Shown: positions 37,992 through 45,906 of the stretch, piece by piece
Layout: every line of letters begins with the position of its first letter
How positions within the stretch are numbered: position 1 is the first letter of the stretch
Origin: Pseudomonas shahriarae
GTDB taxonomy: Bacteria; Pseudomonadota; Gammaproteobacteria; Pseudomonadales; Pseudomonadaceae
Direction: 5' to 3'
Length of the DNA stretch: 64,000 nucleotides
Assembly: GCF_014268455.2 (NCBI RefSeq)
Contig: NZ_CP077085.1
Span: 1,550,001-1,614,000, forward strand
Program-made: the position numbers and the translations under genes
The notes under the pieces: generated by a model
The model's input: the letters and a program-made list of their open reading frames with translations, nothing else
Databases searched by the model: none
Told to the model about the DNA's origin: nothing

Positions 37992-38360
37992 CTAAGCACT
38001 GATGGGCAGCTCGAACTCGTAAGGCGGTTGCTCCAGCGGCGCCAAGCCGAATGCGGCGCGGGCGGCGTCGCAATCGACGTTCACTTCACCCTGGCTCCAT
38101 GAGGCCTCGAACTCCCGGCACACGCTGGAACGCTGCTCGTAGATCGAACAACGGGTGGTGCTGCCCACTTCGCCTTCCAGGCTGCAGCAGCGTGCCGGTT
38201 TCTGGTCGGTGCCGATCATCGCCACCCGCGTGGGGTTGATCTGTACCACGCGGTCATCGGGTACGGTGCCGCCTGATGAGGCGCATTCGCCCCAAAAGAA
38301 AGACACGCGAAAGTGTGAACAGCAGGCACCGCAATTCAGACACGGACTGGCATCGGACAT
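37992..38360 (-). CDS. YkgJ-family cysteine-cluster protein
   Basis: A 122-residue soluble protein. The N-terminal cluster CLNCGACCSHF and later cysteines in ARCCSLEGEVGSTTRCSIYEQRSSVCREFE form the YkgJ/CxxCxxCC pattern predicted to bind zinc or an Fe-S cluster. It is divergent from the MFS transporter gene. Function unknown. Confidence 0.85.
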   Translation of the reverse strand: MSDASPCLNCGACCSHFRVSFFWGECASSGGTVPDDRVVQINPTRVAMIGTDQKPARCCSLEGEVGSTTRCSIYEQRSSVCREFEASWSQGEVNVDCDAARAAFGLAPLEQPPYEFELPISA

Positions 38361-38605
38361 GGCACGTCATCAATAAGAGGTAAGGGGGAACTGCGGAAGG
38401 CTCGCTATTCTATGCCTGCCAAGGCGCTTGGGAAGGGGGGCGCATGCTTATTTTTTTAGCGGGAAAATCCGGCTGTCCTGGATGAAATTACGCCCTATCA
38501 GCTTTACGAATCATTACAGACAACCGCGCCGCGCCTGACTAGATTGCAGGTTCCGGGCAGGATGCGTCGGCATCGAGCCTCTATAACAATAAAAGAGACG
38601 GACCC

Positions 38606-39952
38606 ATGCAGAACTCGACCCAAGCGGCGAATGCCTGGCGCATTCTGTTCCTGCTGTTCCTGGCCAACCTGTTCAACTTCTTTGATCGCACGATCCCGGC
38701 GATCATCATCGAGCCGATCCGCATGGAATGGCACCTCAGTGACTTCCAGCTCGGCATCATCGGCACCGCATTCACCATCGTCTATGCGATTGCCGGCTTG
38801 CCCCTGGGGCGCCTGGCCGATACCGGCTCGCGCAGCAAGCTGATGGGCTGGGGCCTGGCGAGTTGGAGCGCGCTGACGGCGGTCAACGGCATGGTTGGCA
38901 GCTTCTGGACCTTTCTGCTGGTGCGCATGGGCATCGGCATTGGTGAAGCCAGTTACGCGCCGGCCGCCAACTCGTTGATCGGCGACCTGTTCCCGGCCCA
39001 CCGTCGCGCCCGGGCCATGGGGATTTTCATGCTGGGCCTGCCCCTGGGCCTGTTGCTGGCGTTCTTCACCATCGGTGCGATGGTCGAGGCGTTCGACAGC
39101 TGGCGTGCGCCGTTCTTTATTGCGGCCGTCCCTGGGCTGATCCTTGCGGTGTTCATGTTCTACATCAAGGAGCCCAAGCGCGGCGCCGCCGAAACCGTGC
39201 AAGTCTCCCAGGAGAAAGTCGACCGGCCGATCCGGCGCGTGCTGGCGGTGCCGACCTTTCTGTGGCTGGTGCTGGCGGGGCTGTGCTTTAACTTTGCGAC
39301 CTATGCCTGCAACTCGTTCCTGGTGCCGATGCTGCAACGTTACTTCCTCATGCCCCTGCAGGAAGCGGCCGTGGCGACCGGGGTGATTGTCGGCGTGACC
39401 GGTCTGTTCGGCCTGACCTTGGGCGGCCTGGTGGCGGACAAGATTCACCAGCGCATTGCCAATGGCCGCTTACTGTTTGCCGCCTTCAGCCTGATTATCT
39501 CCACGGTATGCACTGCCTGGGCCCTGCATGCGGGGCGCATCGAGATCGGGGTGTTTGTCGCGGTGTTCAGTGTGGGCTGGTTGTTTGCCTATAACTTCTA
39601 CACCTGCGTGTACACGGCGATCCAGGATGTGGTGGAGCCGCGTCTGCGGGCCACGGCCATGGCGCTGTTCTTCGCCGGCCTGTATCTGCTGGGGGGTGGC
39701 ATGGGACCGGTGGTGGTGGGCGCGCTGTCCGATCACTTTGCCCATGCGGCAATGTACGCGGCGGGTGCCGAGCAAATGACCGAGGCGTTCAAGGCGGTGG
39801 GGCTGCATGACGCCATGTACCTGATTCCGGTGGCGTTGTTCCTGACCATGCTGTTTCTGTTCCAGGCTTCGCGGTGTTTTGTGCGCGATGCCAAGCGGAT
39901 GAAGGATGGGTTGGGGAGGGTTGAGGTGCCGGCGGCGGCGGCTACTGCTTGA
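38606..39952 (+). CDS. MFS transporter, spinster-like
   Basis: A 448-residue inner-membrane carrier with 12 predicted helices. The MFS loop 2-3 motif is GLPLGRLADTGSRSKLMG. NLFNFFDRTIPAIIIEPIRMEW in helix 1 and IGEASYAPAANSLIGDLF in helix 5 resemble the spinster subfamily. Substrate unknown. It has a 245-bp divergent promoter region, shared with the YkgJ gene. Its 3' side meets the extragenic repeat carrying the IS element. Confidence 0.85.
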   Translation: MQNSTQAANAWRILFLLFLANLFNFFDRTIPAIIIEPIRMEWHLSDFQLGIIGTAFTIVYAIAGLPLGRLADTGSRSKLMGWGLASWSALTAVNGMVGSFWTFLLVRMGIGIGEASYAPAANSLIGDLFPAHRRARAMGIFMLGLPLGLLLAFFTIGAMVEAFDSWRAPFFIAAVPGLILAVFMFYIKEPKRGAAETVQVSQEKVDRPIRRVLAVPTFLWLVLAGLCFNFATYACNSFLVPMLQRYFLMPLQEAAVATGVIVGVTGLFGLTLGGLVADKIHQRIANGRLLFAAFSLIISTVCTAWALHAGRIEIGVFVAVFSVGWLFAYNFYTCVYTAIQDVVEPRLRATAMALFFAGLYLLGGGMGPVVVGALSDHFAHAAMYAAGAEQMTEAFKAVGLHDAMYLIPVALFLTMLFLFQASRCFVRDAKRMKDGLGRVEVPAAAATA

Positions 39953-40090
39953 AACCGAGGTGACGCCAGCGCAGCATAGGTATCTACACAACTCTTTTAT
40001 CTAGTGCTTATTGGGTTTGTGTACATATCCGTTGCTGCGGTCACGGCGGCTATTGGTTCCGCCCTTACGGCGGGTCACTTTCGAAGAGCG

Positions 40091-41348
40091 TGTACGGACC
40101 GGACACATAGTGGACACATGTGCGGGGACATAGTTGACACATTATGAACCATAGTCCGGTTTGCTCACGTCGATCGTTCGTAGGAAATGGTGGCAGAAGT
40201 AGACGTCAAAGAGCCCGTCACTTTCAGGGTTAGGCCGAACTGCGATGTGCTGCCCAACCAGCCCCTTGGCAATGCTGAAGTAACGTTTCTGAAAGCGAAA
40301 TCGGCTGTGATAAACCTTGGCCAGCACATCATCCGGCCCATATTCAAACTCCGATAGCTGCTGCGGATAAGCCCAGGGGCTTGCTCGATACCGGTCCATA
40401 GGCACCTTGTAGTCCAGTGCTTGGTGAGGGCGTTTTAAGTTATAGACCTCACGCCATTGATCAAACGCTGTTTGAGCATCCTTGATCGTGGAGAATTGAC
40501 GCCCATCAAGCACCTCGGCTTTGAGTGAACGATGGAAGCGCTCAATCTTTCCATTGGTTTGAGGGTGATAAGGACGACTGAAGCTGATCCTGATCCCCAA
40601 GCGAATCAACCAGATACTTAATTCTGTGATTTCCCCAGGGTTGCGTGGCGAGCCCCATGGCGGCCCATTGTCAACGTTGATGCGAGCCGGTAAACCAAAG
40701 CGCTGGAATACCTCGATCATCTTTTCCTTCACTGTGATTCCACGCTCGTTATCACAAGCTTGAATCGCCAAATTGAATCGTGAGTGATCGTCCAGCAACG
40801 TCAGCGGATGGCATCGGCCTTCTTGCGTCGGGAAGTGCCCTTTGAAATCCATCTGCCAAAGATCGTTAGGTGCATCGTGTTCAAATCTCAGCTTTGCTTC
40901 TTGTTCCTTCTGAACAGGCTGAATCAGCCCGCATCGGTGCAGAACATTGGTGACAGTGCTAGGAGCAATCTGCTTTTTCAAAAGGCTGCTGATTGTACGT
41001 CCGCCCCAAGCGGGATGTGCTCGCCTAAGCGCTATGACTTCCGCTTCCAGAGCTGGCGCGGTTAGCTTTGGGCTAGTCGCAGGTTTTCGGGACTTCTCTT
41101 GCAGTCCAGACTGCCCCTGCATTTCATAGCGTTTCAACCACTTATAGGCCGTTTGCGGACTGATGCCGAACCGTCGACACAGCTCTCGTTTATTGCTGCC
41201 GGGTTGCCGTGCTAAGGCAATGAACTCTTCTTTCAGGCTCATGGTATCTCTCGTGTCCCAGGGCATGATGGCTTTCCGGCGAAGTTGGCTCGCCAAAAGT
41301 GTCCACCATGTCCCCGCACACCCGTCAACCATGTGTCCGGTCCGTACA
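40091..41348 (-). mobile_element. Intact IS481-family insertion sequence (1258 bp)
   Basis: It is bounded by an 18-bp perfect terminal inverted repeat (TGTACGGACCGGACACAT at 40091 and its complement ending 41348). The similarity continues imperfectly to about 54 bases, with repeated GGACACAT/TTGACAC blocks. A 7-bp direct repeat AAGAGCG flanks it (40084-40090 and 41349-41355). The 5'-TGT end and the DDE transposase place it in IS481. An intact open reading frame and matching ends suggest a recent insertion. Confidence 0.92.
40142..41266 (-). CDS. IS481-family transposase (DDE)
   Basis: A 374-residue transposase. The N-terminal helix-turn-helix is KRELCRRFGISPQTAYKWLKRYE. The rve core shows all three catalytic acids: WQMDFKGHF, NVDNGPPWGS and HPQTNGKIERFHRSLK. 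The MPWD start at 41266 is usual for IS481; a downstream ATG at 41242 is also possible. The frame continues open upstream to 41584 but outside the IS, so that extension is not part of the gene. Confidence 0.93.
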   Translation of the reverse strand: MPWDTRDTMSLKEEFIALARQPGSNKRELCRRFGISPQTAYKWLKRYEMQGQSGLQEKSRKPATSPKLTAPALEAEVIALRRAHPAWGGRTISSLLKKQIAPSTVTNVLHRCGLIQPVQKEQEAKLRFEHDAPNDLWQMDFKGHFPTQEGRCHPLTLLDDHSRFNLAIQACDNERGITVKEKMIEVFQRFGLPARINVDNGPPWGSPRNPGEITELSIWLIRLGIRISFSRPYHPQTNGKIERFHRSLKAEVLDGRQFSTIKDAQTAFDQWREVYNLKRPHQALDYKVPMDRYRASPWAYPQQLSEFEYGPDDVLAKVYHSRFRFQKRYFSIAKGLVGQHIAVRPNPESDGLFDVYFCHHFLRTIDVSKPDYGS

Positions 41349-41522
41349 AAGAGCGCGAAAGTAACCAAAGCGCTTTTTCCCCACCACTCGGTGCCTCGCC
41401 TAGGCTCGGCATGCCCGCAGTCAGGCATTGCTCCGCGGGCCCGCCGCGATCGGCCATCCGTGGCCGTGTCGCGGCTACCCCGGCATCCATGCCGGGGTGC
41501 CCACTGCGCAATGCCTGCCTGC

Positions 41523-41779
41523 GGCCATCGTGGTTTAACGGGGCGCCTCAGATCAAGATCAAAAGCAGAGCAACAGCAAAGCAAGAGCGTGAAGCTGCAT
41601 TCCCCTGTGGGAGCGGGCTTGCCCGCGATGACGGTGTATCAGTCGATAAATCTATTGGCTGACCTGCCGCCATCGCAGGCAAGCCAGCTCCCACAGAAGG
41701 ACGCGCACGCCTCGAAGGTCAGGCCGCCTCGCTTTGCTTTTGATCTTGATCTGAGGCGCCCCGTTAAACCACGCTGGCC
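41523..41779. repeat. Long inverted repeat bracketing a REPIN
   Basis: About 45 bases at 41523-41567 (containing GTTTAACGGGGCGCCTCAGA and AGATCAAAAGCA) are repeated inverted at 41735-41779 (TTTGATCTTGATCTGAGGCG, CCCCGTTAAACCACG). They lie on either side of an inverted REP pair, giving a nested cruciform of about 257 bases. This is the right end of the extragenic repeat. Confidence 0.85.
41606..41694. repeat. REPIN nested within the inverted repeat
   Basis: TGTGGGAGCGGGCTTGCCCG at 41606 and the inverted, slightly diverged CATCGCAGGCAAGCCAGCTC at 41671 flank a 40-base spacer. Confidence 0.8.
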
Positions 41780-41829
41780 GTCATCCGATATTGATTTGGG
41801 GGGTAAACCGGCAGGACACCCCCCATAAA

Positions 41830-41854
41830 AAAGGCCCGCATTGCGCGGGCCTTT
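41830..41854 (-). terminator. Intrinsic terminator of rapA (bidirectional shape)
   Basis: A 10-bp stem AAAGGCCCGC / GCGGGCCTTT with a 5-base loop, and runs of T on either strand. It lies 25 bases beyond the rapA stop codon. Confidence 0.9.
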
Positions 41855-41878
41855 TTGTTCATCAGGGCAGGGCGCGGA

Positions 41879-44725
41879 TCAACCGGCGACCAACACCCGA
41901 ATCGCCTCCAACCGCAGCGCCGCCTTGTCGAGCATAGCCAGGCCTTGCTCGCGCTGTTGGCGCAGGGCAACCAGTTCGCTGTCGCGTACGGTCGGGTTGA
42001 CGGCTTGCAGGGCGGTCAGGCGCGCCAGCTCTTCGTCGGTGTCTGCTGCCAGGCGACGTTGCGCCTCGGCCACACGTTCGGCGTGGCGCGGGGCGATTTT
42101 CTCTTCGCCGGCGTTGATCCGTGGCGTCAGCTGATCGCGCTGGGCCTGCACGAACTTGTTGGCGCTGGCCCGTGGCACGCTTTCCAACTGGTCGTTGAGG
42201 GTGGTGAAGGACACCCGGCCCGACAAGTCATTACCATTGGCATCCAGCAGGCAGCGCAGGGCCGCCGGGGGTAGGTAGCGACCCAGTTGCAACGAACGCG
42301 GTGCCACCACTTCACTGACATAGAGCAGTTCCAGCAACACAGTGCCTGGCTTCAGCGCCTTGTTCTTGATCAGCGCCACTGCGGTGTTGCCCATGGAACC
42401 GGACAGCACCAGGTCCATGCCGCCCTGGACCATCGGGTGCTCCCAGGTAATGAACTGCATGTCTTCGCGAGACAGCGCCTGGTTGCGGTCGTAAGTGATG
42501 GTCACGCCTTCGTCATCGCCGAGGGGGAAGCTGGCGTCGAGCATTTTTTCGCTGGGCTTGAGGATCAGTGCGTTTTCCGAATGGTCTTCGCTGTCGATGC
42601 CGAACGCGTCGAACAGGGTTTCCATGTAGATCGGCAGGGTGAACTGATCGTCTTGCTCCAGGATGTCCTCGACCAGCGCATCACCTTCGCCAGCGCCGCC
42701 GGAGTTGAGCTCCAGCAAACGGTCGCGGCCGGTGTGCAGCTCGGCTTCGAGGCGCTCGCGCTCGGTGCGGGCTTCGTCGATCAGGGCTTGCCATTCGCCG
42801 TCGTCGGCATTTTCCAGTAGCGGCAGCAGGCGCGGGCCGAACTGGTGCTGCAAGGCGTTGCCGGTCGGGCAGGTGTTAAGGAAGGCATTCAAGGCTTCGT
42901 GGTACCACTGGAACAGCCGCTCTTGCGGGCTGGTTTCCAGGTACGGCACGTGCAGCTCGATCACATGCTTCTGGCCGATCCGGTCCAGACGCCCGATGCG
43001 CTGCTCCAGCAAGTCCGGGTGCGATGGCAGGTCGAACAGCACCAGATGGTGGGCGAACTGGAAGTTGCGGCCTTCACTGCCGATTTCCGAACAGATCAGC
43101 ACCTGGGCGCCGAACTCTTCATCCGCGAAGTAGGCGGCGGCACGGTCCCGTTCGAGGATGTTCATGCCCTCGTGGAACACCGTGGCCGGGATGCCGGAAC
43201 GCACGCGCAGGGCGTCTTCCAGGTCCATGGCGGTTTCGGCGTGGGCGCAGATCACCAGGACTTTGGTGCGCTTGAGCATTTTCAGCTGGTCGATCAGCCA
43301 CTCGACGCGCGGGTCGAAGCGCCACCAGCGGTTTTCTTCTTCTATATCCGGTTGCGACTGGAAGCTGACTTCCGGGTACAGCTCGGCATGCTCGCCCAGC
43401 GGCAGTTCCAGGTATTCGTCCGGGCACGGCAGCGGGTAGGCGTGCAACTTGCGCTCGGGGAAGCCTTGTACGGCGGCGCGGGTGTTACGGAACAGCACGC
43501 GGCCGGTGCCGTGGCGGTCCAGCAGCTCACGCACCAGGCGCGCACTGGCTTCGGTGTCGCCATCGTTGACGGCAGCCAGCAGTGCTTCGCCTTCGTTGCC
43601 GAGGAAGCCCTGGATAGTCTTGTGCGCGGCCGGCGAGAGGCGACCCTTGTCCATCAGTTCCTGGACGGCTTCGGCGACCGGGCGATAGTTCTCGCTCTCG
43701 GCGCGGAAGGCTTTGACGTCATGGAAACGGTTCGGGTCCAGCAGGCGCAGACGGGCGAAGTGGCTGTCCTGGCCCAGTTGTTCCGGGGTTGCGGTCAGCA
43801 GCAGCACGCCGGGAATGGTCTCGGCCAGTTGCTCGACCAGTTGGTATTCAGCGCTGGCCTTTTCTTCGTGCCAGACCAGGTGGTGGGCTTCGTCGACCAC
43901 CATCAAGTCCCAGCCGGCGGCAAACAGTGCGTCCTGGGCTTTTTCGTCGTCCACCAGCCATTCCAGGGCCACCAGCGCGAGTTGGGTGTCTTCGAACGGG
44001 TTGCTGGCATCGCTTTCGATAAAACGTTCTTCGTCGAACAGCGCGACCTGCAGGTTGAAACGCCGGCGCATTTCCACCAGCCATTGGTGCTGGAGGTTTT
44101 CCGGGACCAGGATCAGTACGCGATTGGCGCGCCCGGACAGCAGTTGGCGATGGATCACCAGGCCGGCTTCGATGGTCTTGCCCAGGCCCACTTCGTCGGC
44201 CAGCAGCACCCGTGGCGCGATCCGGTCAGCCACTTCACGGGCGATGTGCAGTTGGTGCGCAATCGGCTGCGCACGCACGCCGCCCAGGCCCCAGAGCGAG
44301 GACTGCAACTGGCGGCTGGTGTGTTCCAGGGTGTGGTAGCGCAGGGAGAACCAGGCCAGCGGGTCGATCTGGCCGGCGAACAGACGGTCGCTGGCGAGGC
44401 GGAACTGGATGAAGTTCGACAGTTGGGTTTCCGGCAGGGTGACCTGCTCGTTCTGCCCATTGAGGCCGTGGTAGACCAGCAGGCCGTCGACATCGTCGAC
44501 CTCGCGCACGGTCATCTTCCAGCCTTCGAAGTGGGTGATGGTGTCACCCGGCGAGAACCTCACGCGAGTGAGGGGCGCATTCCGTAGCGCATACTGGCGG
44601 GTGTCGCCAGTGGCCGGATAGAGCACGGTCAACAAGCGGCCGTCCTGTGCCAGAACGGTGCCTAACCCCAGCTCTGCTTCGCTGTCACTAATCCAGCGTT
44701 GCCCCGGTTGATACTGCTGCGCCAT
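41879..44725 (-). CDS. rapA: RNA polymerase-associated protein RapA (HepA), SWI2/SNF2 ATPase
   Basis: A 948-residue RNA polymerase recycling factor. N-terminal Tudor-like domains occupy about 1-110 ([19 protein letters not shown]). The SNF2 ATPase follows: [16 protein letters not shown] (Walker A at 177-184), [11 protein letters not shown] (DEAH) and LLLTATPEQ. The helicase C lobe has [42 protein letters not shown] and [11 protein letters not shown]. The C-terminal RapA domain completes the usual length (968 in E. coli). It is monocistronic. Confidence 0.97.
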   Translation of the reverse strand: MAQQYQPGQRWISDSEAELGLGTVLAQDGRLLTVLYPATGDTRQYALRNAPLTRVRFSPGDTITHFEGWKMTVREVDDVDGLLVYHGLNGQNEQVTLPETQLSNFIQFRLASDRLFAGQIDPLAWFSLRYHTLEHTSRQLQSSLWGLGGVRAQPIAHQLHIAREVADRIAPRVLLADEVGLGKTIEAGLVIHRQLLSGRANRVLILVPENLQHQWLVEMRRRFNLQVALFDEERFIESDASNPFEDTQLALVALEWLVDDEKAQDALFAAGWDLMVVDEAHHLVWHEEKASAEYQLVEQLAETIPGVLLLTATPEQLGQDSHFARLRLLDPNRFHDVKAFRAESENYRPVAEAVQELMDKGRLSPAAHKTIQGFLGNEGEALLAAVNDGDTEASARLVRELLDRHGTGRVLFRNTRAAVQGFPERKLHAYPLPCPDEYLELPLGEHAELYPEVSFQSQPDIEEENRWWRFDPRVEWLIDQLKMLKRTKVLVICAHAETAMDLEDALRVRSGIPATVFHEGMNILERDRAAAYFADEEFGAQVLICSEIGSEGRNFQFAHHLVLFDLPSHPDLLEQRIGRLDRIGQKHVIELHVPYLETSPQERLFQWYHEALNAFLNTCPTGNALQHQFGPRLLPLLENADDGEWQALIDEARTERERLEAELHTGRDRLLELNSGGAGEGDALVEDILEQDDQFTLPIYMETLFDAFGIDSEDHSENALILKPSEKMLDASFPLGDDEGVTITYDRNQALSREDMQFITWEHPMVQGGMDLVLSGSMGNTAVALIKNKALKPGTVLLELLYVSEVVAPRSLQLGRYLPPAALRCLLDANGNDLSGRVSFTTLNDQLESVPRASANKFVQAQRDQLTPRINAGEEKIAPRHAERVAEAQRRLAADTDEELARLTALQAVNPTVRDSELVALRQQREQGLAMLDKAALRLEAIRVLVAG

Positions 44726-44943
44726 GCTGCCTGACTCCCGCCGTGAAAAAGCCGACTATTCTAACGGAACAAGGCCCCCAGCCAAAGGACTCTGACAAAA
44801 ACTACTCCGCTTGCCGGAGTGAAAGAGGACGATTCGACGGGTGGCAGGGCACTGGCGACTGACGACTGGGTCACAAGTTGGCGGCCCCAGGCTCAAGTCG
44901 CTGGTACAGCAGCCGACAGCCTGCTGACAGGAGACCAATAATT

Positions 44944-45285
44944 ATGCTGCCACCGATCTTGCCCTTGAGTGTTGTGCCGGTCACGTCACAACTCGACCCC
45001 GTGCGCCCCAAACCCGATATCCCGCCGGTGGTGCCTGCGCAGGCGAGTTCCAGCGAAAGCACCATTGACCTCAAGAACCGCGACGCGGAGCAATCGACCC
45101 TGATGCTGCGCGAGGAACAACGACGCCAGCAGGAACAGCAAAAACGCCGGCGCGAGGCCGACGAAGATCCCGAGCAGCACCTGGCTATTCCTGGTGACGA
45201 ACTGAATGCCGATAACACCGTGCCGGTCGCGCCGCTGATCGAGGATGCACCCCGCCAGGGGTTGTGGGTGGACGTCGAGGTTTGA
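44944..45285 (+). CDS. Hypothetical proline- and charge-rich aspartate-semialdehyde-type small protein
   Basis: A 113-residue soluble protein of unknown function; despite the call wording, no enzyme domain is claimed. The first third is proline-rich (LPPILPLSVVPVTSQLDPVRPKPDIPPVVP). The middle is a charged probable coiled coil (TLMLREEQRRQQEQQKRRREADED) and the tail is acidic. AGGAGA lies about 11 bases ahead of the ATG. Similar Pro/Glu-rich proteins are found beside rapA in other Pseudomonas as I recall. It may share a transcript with the 52-residue gene 58 bases downstream. Confidence 0.6.
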   Translation: MLPPILPLSVVPVTSQLDPVRPKPDIPPVVPAQASSSESTIDLKNRDAEQSTLMLREEQRRQQEQQKRRREADEDPEQHLAIPGDELNADNTVPVAPLIEDAPRQGLWVDVEV

Positions 45286-45343
45286 CCCCCGGGCGGGCCA
45301 GGACGCATTATTGAGTCAATCCAGCCACCACGTAAGCCATGCC

Positions 45344-45502
45344 ATGAGTGACGACAAGCTGATCGACCTGACTGCCGAACGCGCCAAACGGGTCCACGAT
45401 CTCAATGACAAGCGCCTGAATGACGTGCGCCAGGCGTTCGAGCAGGCCATGCCGCTGGGCAAGGCGAAGAAAAAGTCGAAAAACAAACCGAAAAAGCGCT
45501 GA
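45344..45502 (+). CDS. 52-residue basic hypothetical protein
   Basis: A small protein with an N-terminal helical part (MSDDKLIDLTAERAKRVHDL) and a strongly basic end (GKAKKKSKNKPKKR). The ATG at 45344 was chosen because the reading frame before it is not protein-like. It could bind nucleic acid; this is inferred only from charge. It has no recognised family. Confidence 0.6.
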   Translation: MSDDKLIDLTAERAKRVHDLNDKRLNDVRQAFEQAMPLGKAKKKSKNKPKKR

Positions 45503-45645
45503 AATGCCCTGAATCTATTGATTCAGGTCAGTTATCTCCCTTCTTTACGCCCCGTTGCGGGCGACATTGATCCCCGTCAATTTCTGCCTCCGACTTCTTG
45601 GTTAACTTAGCCCCATCGCAACAAGGCAAGAGCAGGAGGCCGGTC

Positions 45646-45762
45646 ATGTTTTTCGATAATGTGGTTTTTGCCGGGGTGCTGACTGTCGGCCTCATGGTGC
45701 TGTTTTTTGTAGGGTTTGGATTTTTTATCTGGAAAGACGCGAACAAGCGTAAAAAACCATAG
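45646..45762 (+). CDS. ccoM: Single-helix membrane protein, probable cbb3 oxidase subunit CcoM
   Basis: A 38-residue protein: MFFDNVVFAGVLTVGLMVLF followed by VGFGFFIWKDANKRKKP, one transmembrane helix with a basic C-terminal tail. AGGAGG stands six bases before the ATG and a strong terminator follows, so this is a real, highly translated gene. Size and sequence resemble CcoM, described as a small subunit stabilising cbb3-type cytochrome oxidase in P. stutzeri. The assignment is from memory and not certain. Confidence 0.7.
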   Translation: MFFDNVVFAGVLTVGLMVLFFVGFGFFIWKDANKRKKP

Positions 45763-45797
45763 GTTTTTCCGGGTTACATGAGCACGCAAGGCATTTT

Positions 45798-45823
45798 GGG
45801 CGACTTCGGTCGCCCTTTTTTTT
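45798..45823 (+). terminator. Strong intrinsic terminator after ccoM
   Basis: A 7-bp GC stem (GGGCGAC/GTCGCCC) with a stable TTCG tetraloop, followed by eight T residues. It lies 35 bases after the ccoM stop. Confidence 0.93.
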
Positions 45824-45860
45824 GCCCGATATTTAGCTCTCTAGCCACAAAGGCACAAAA

Positions 45861-45890
45861 AAAGGCGTGACCCTCGCAGGTCACGCCTTT
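45861..45890 (-). terminator. Bidirectional terminator after the Pit gene
   Basis: A 12-bp perfect stem AAAGGCGTGACC / GGTCACGCCTTT with a 6-base loop. T runs lie on both strands (TTTTTT on the minus strand beyond 45860). It begins 16 bases after the Pit stop codon. Confidence 0.92.
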
Positions 45891-45906
45891 TTAATTGCGT
45901 TGTCGG

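Larger units (their letters stand above)
39975..41782. repeat. P. fluorescens-type extragenic repeat, split by an IS element
   Basis: Left part about 39975-40090 (containing TGTGTACATATCCGTTGCTG and CGCCCTTACGGCGGGTCACT). Right part 41349-41782 (CGAAAGTAACC..., CCACCACTCGGTGCCTCGCC, and a terminal inverted repeat). These strings recur many times in fluorescent Pseudomonas genomes, by my memory of such sequences. Removing the IS and one target copy restores a continuous element of about 540 bases. It seems non-coding, although it has long open frames by chance. Confidence 0.65.

Noticed and set aside
41267..41584. N-terminal extension of the transposase frame
   Set aside because: It lies partly outside the IS boundary at 41348 and reads repeat sequence; the MPWD start at 41266 is normal for the family.
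41163..41828. A 221-codon open frame running out of the IS into the extragenic repeat
   Set aside because: It starts inside the transposase gene in antisense and reads through the repeat and REPIN. Similar frames are an artefact of this repeat.
42845..44587. A 580-codon open frame antisense to rapA
   Set aside because: RapA motifs are complete on the minus strand; this is a GC-driven shadow.
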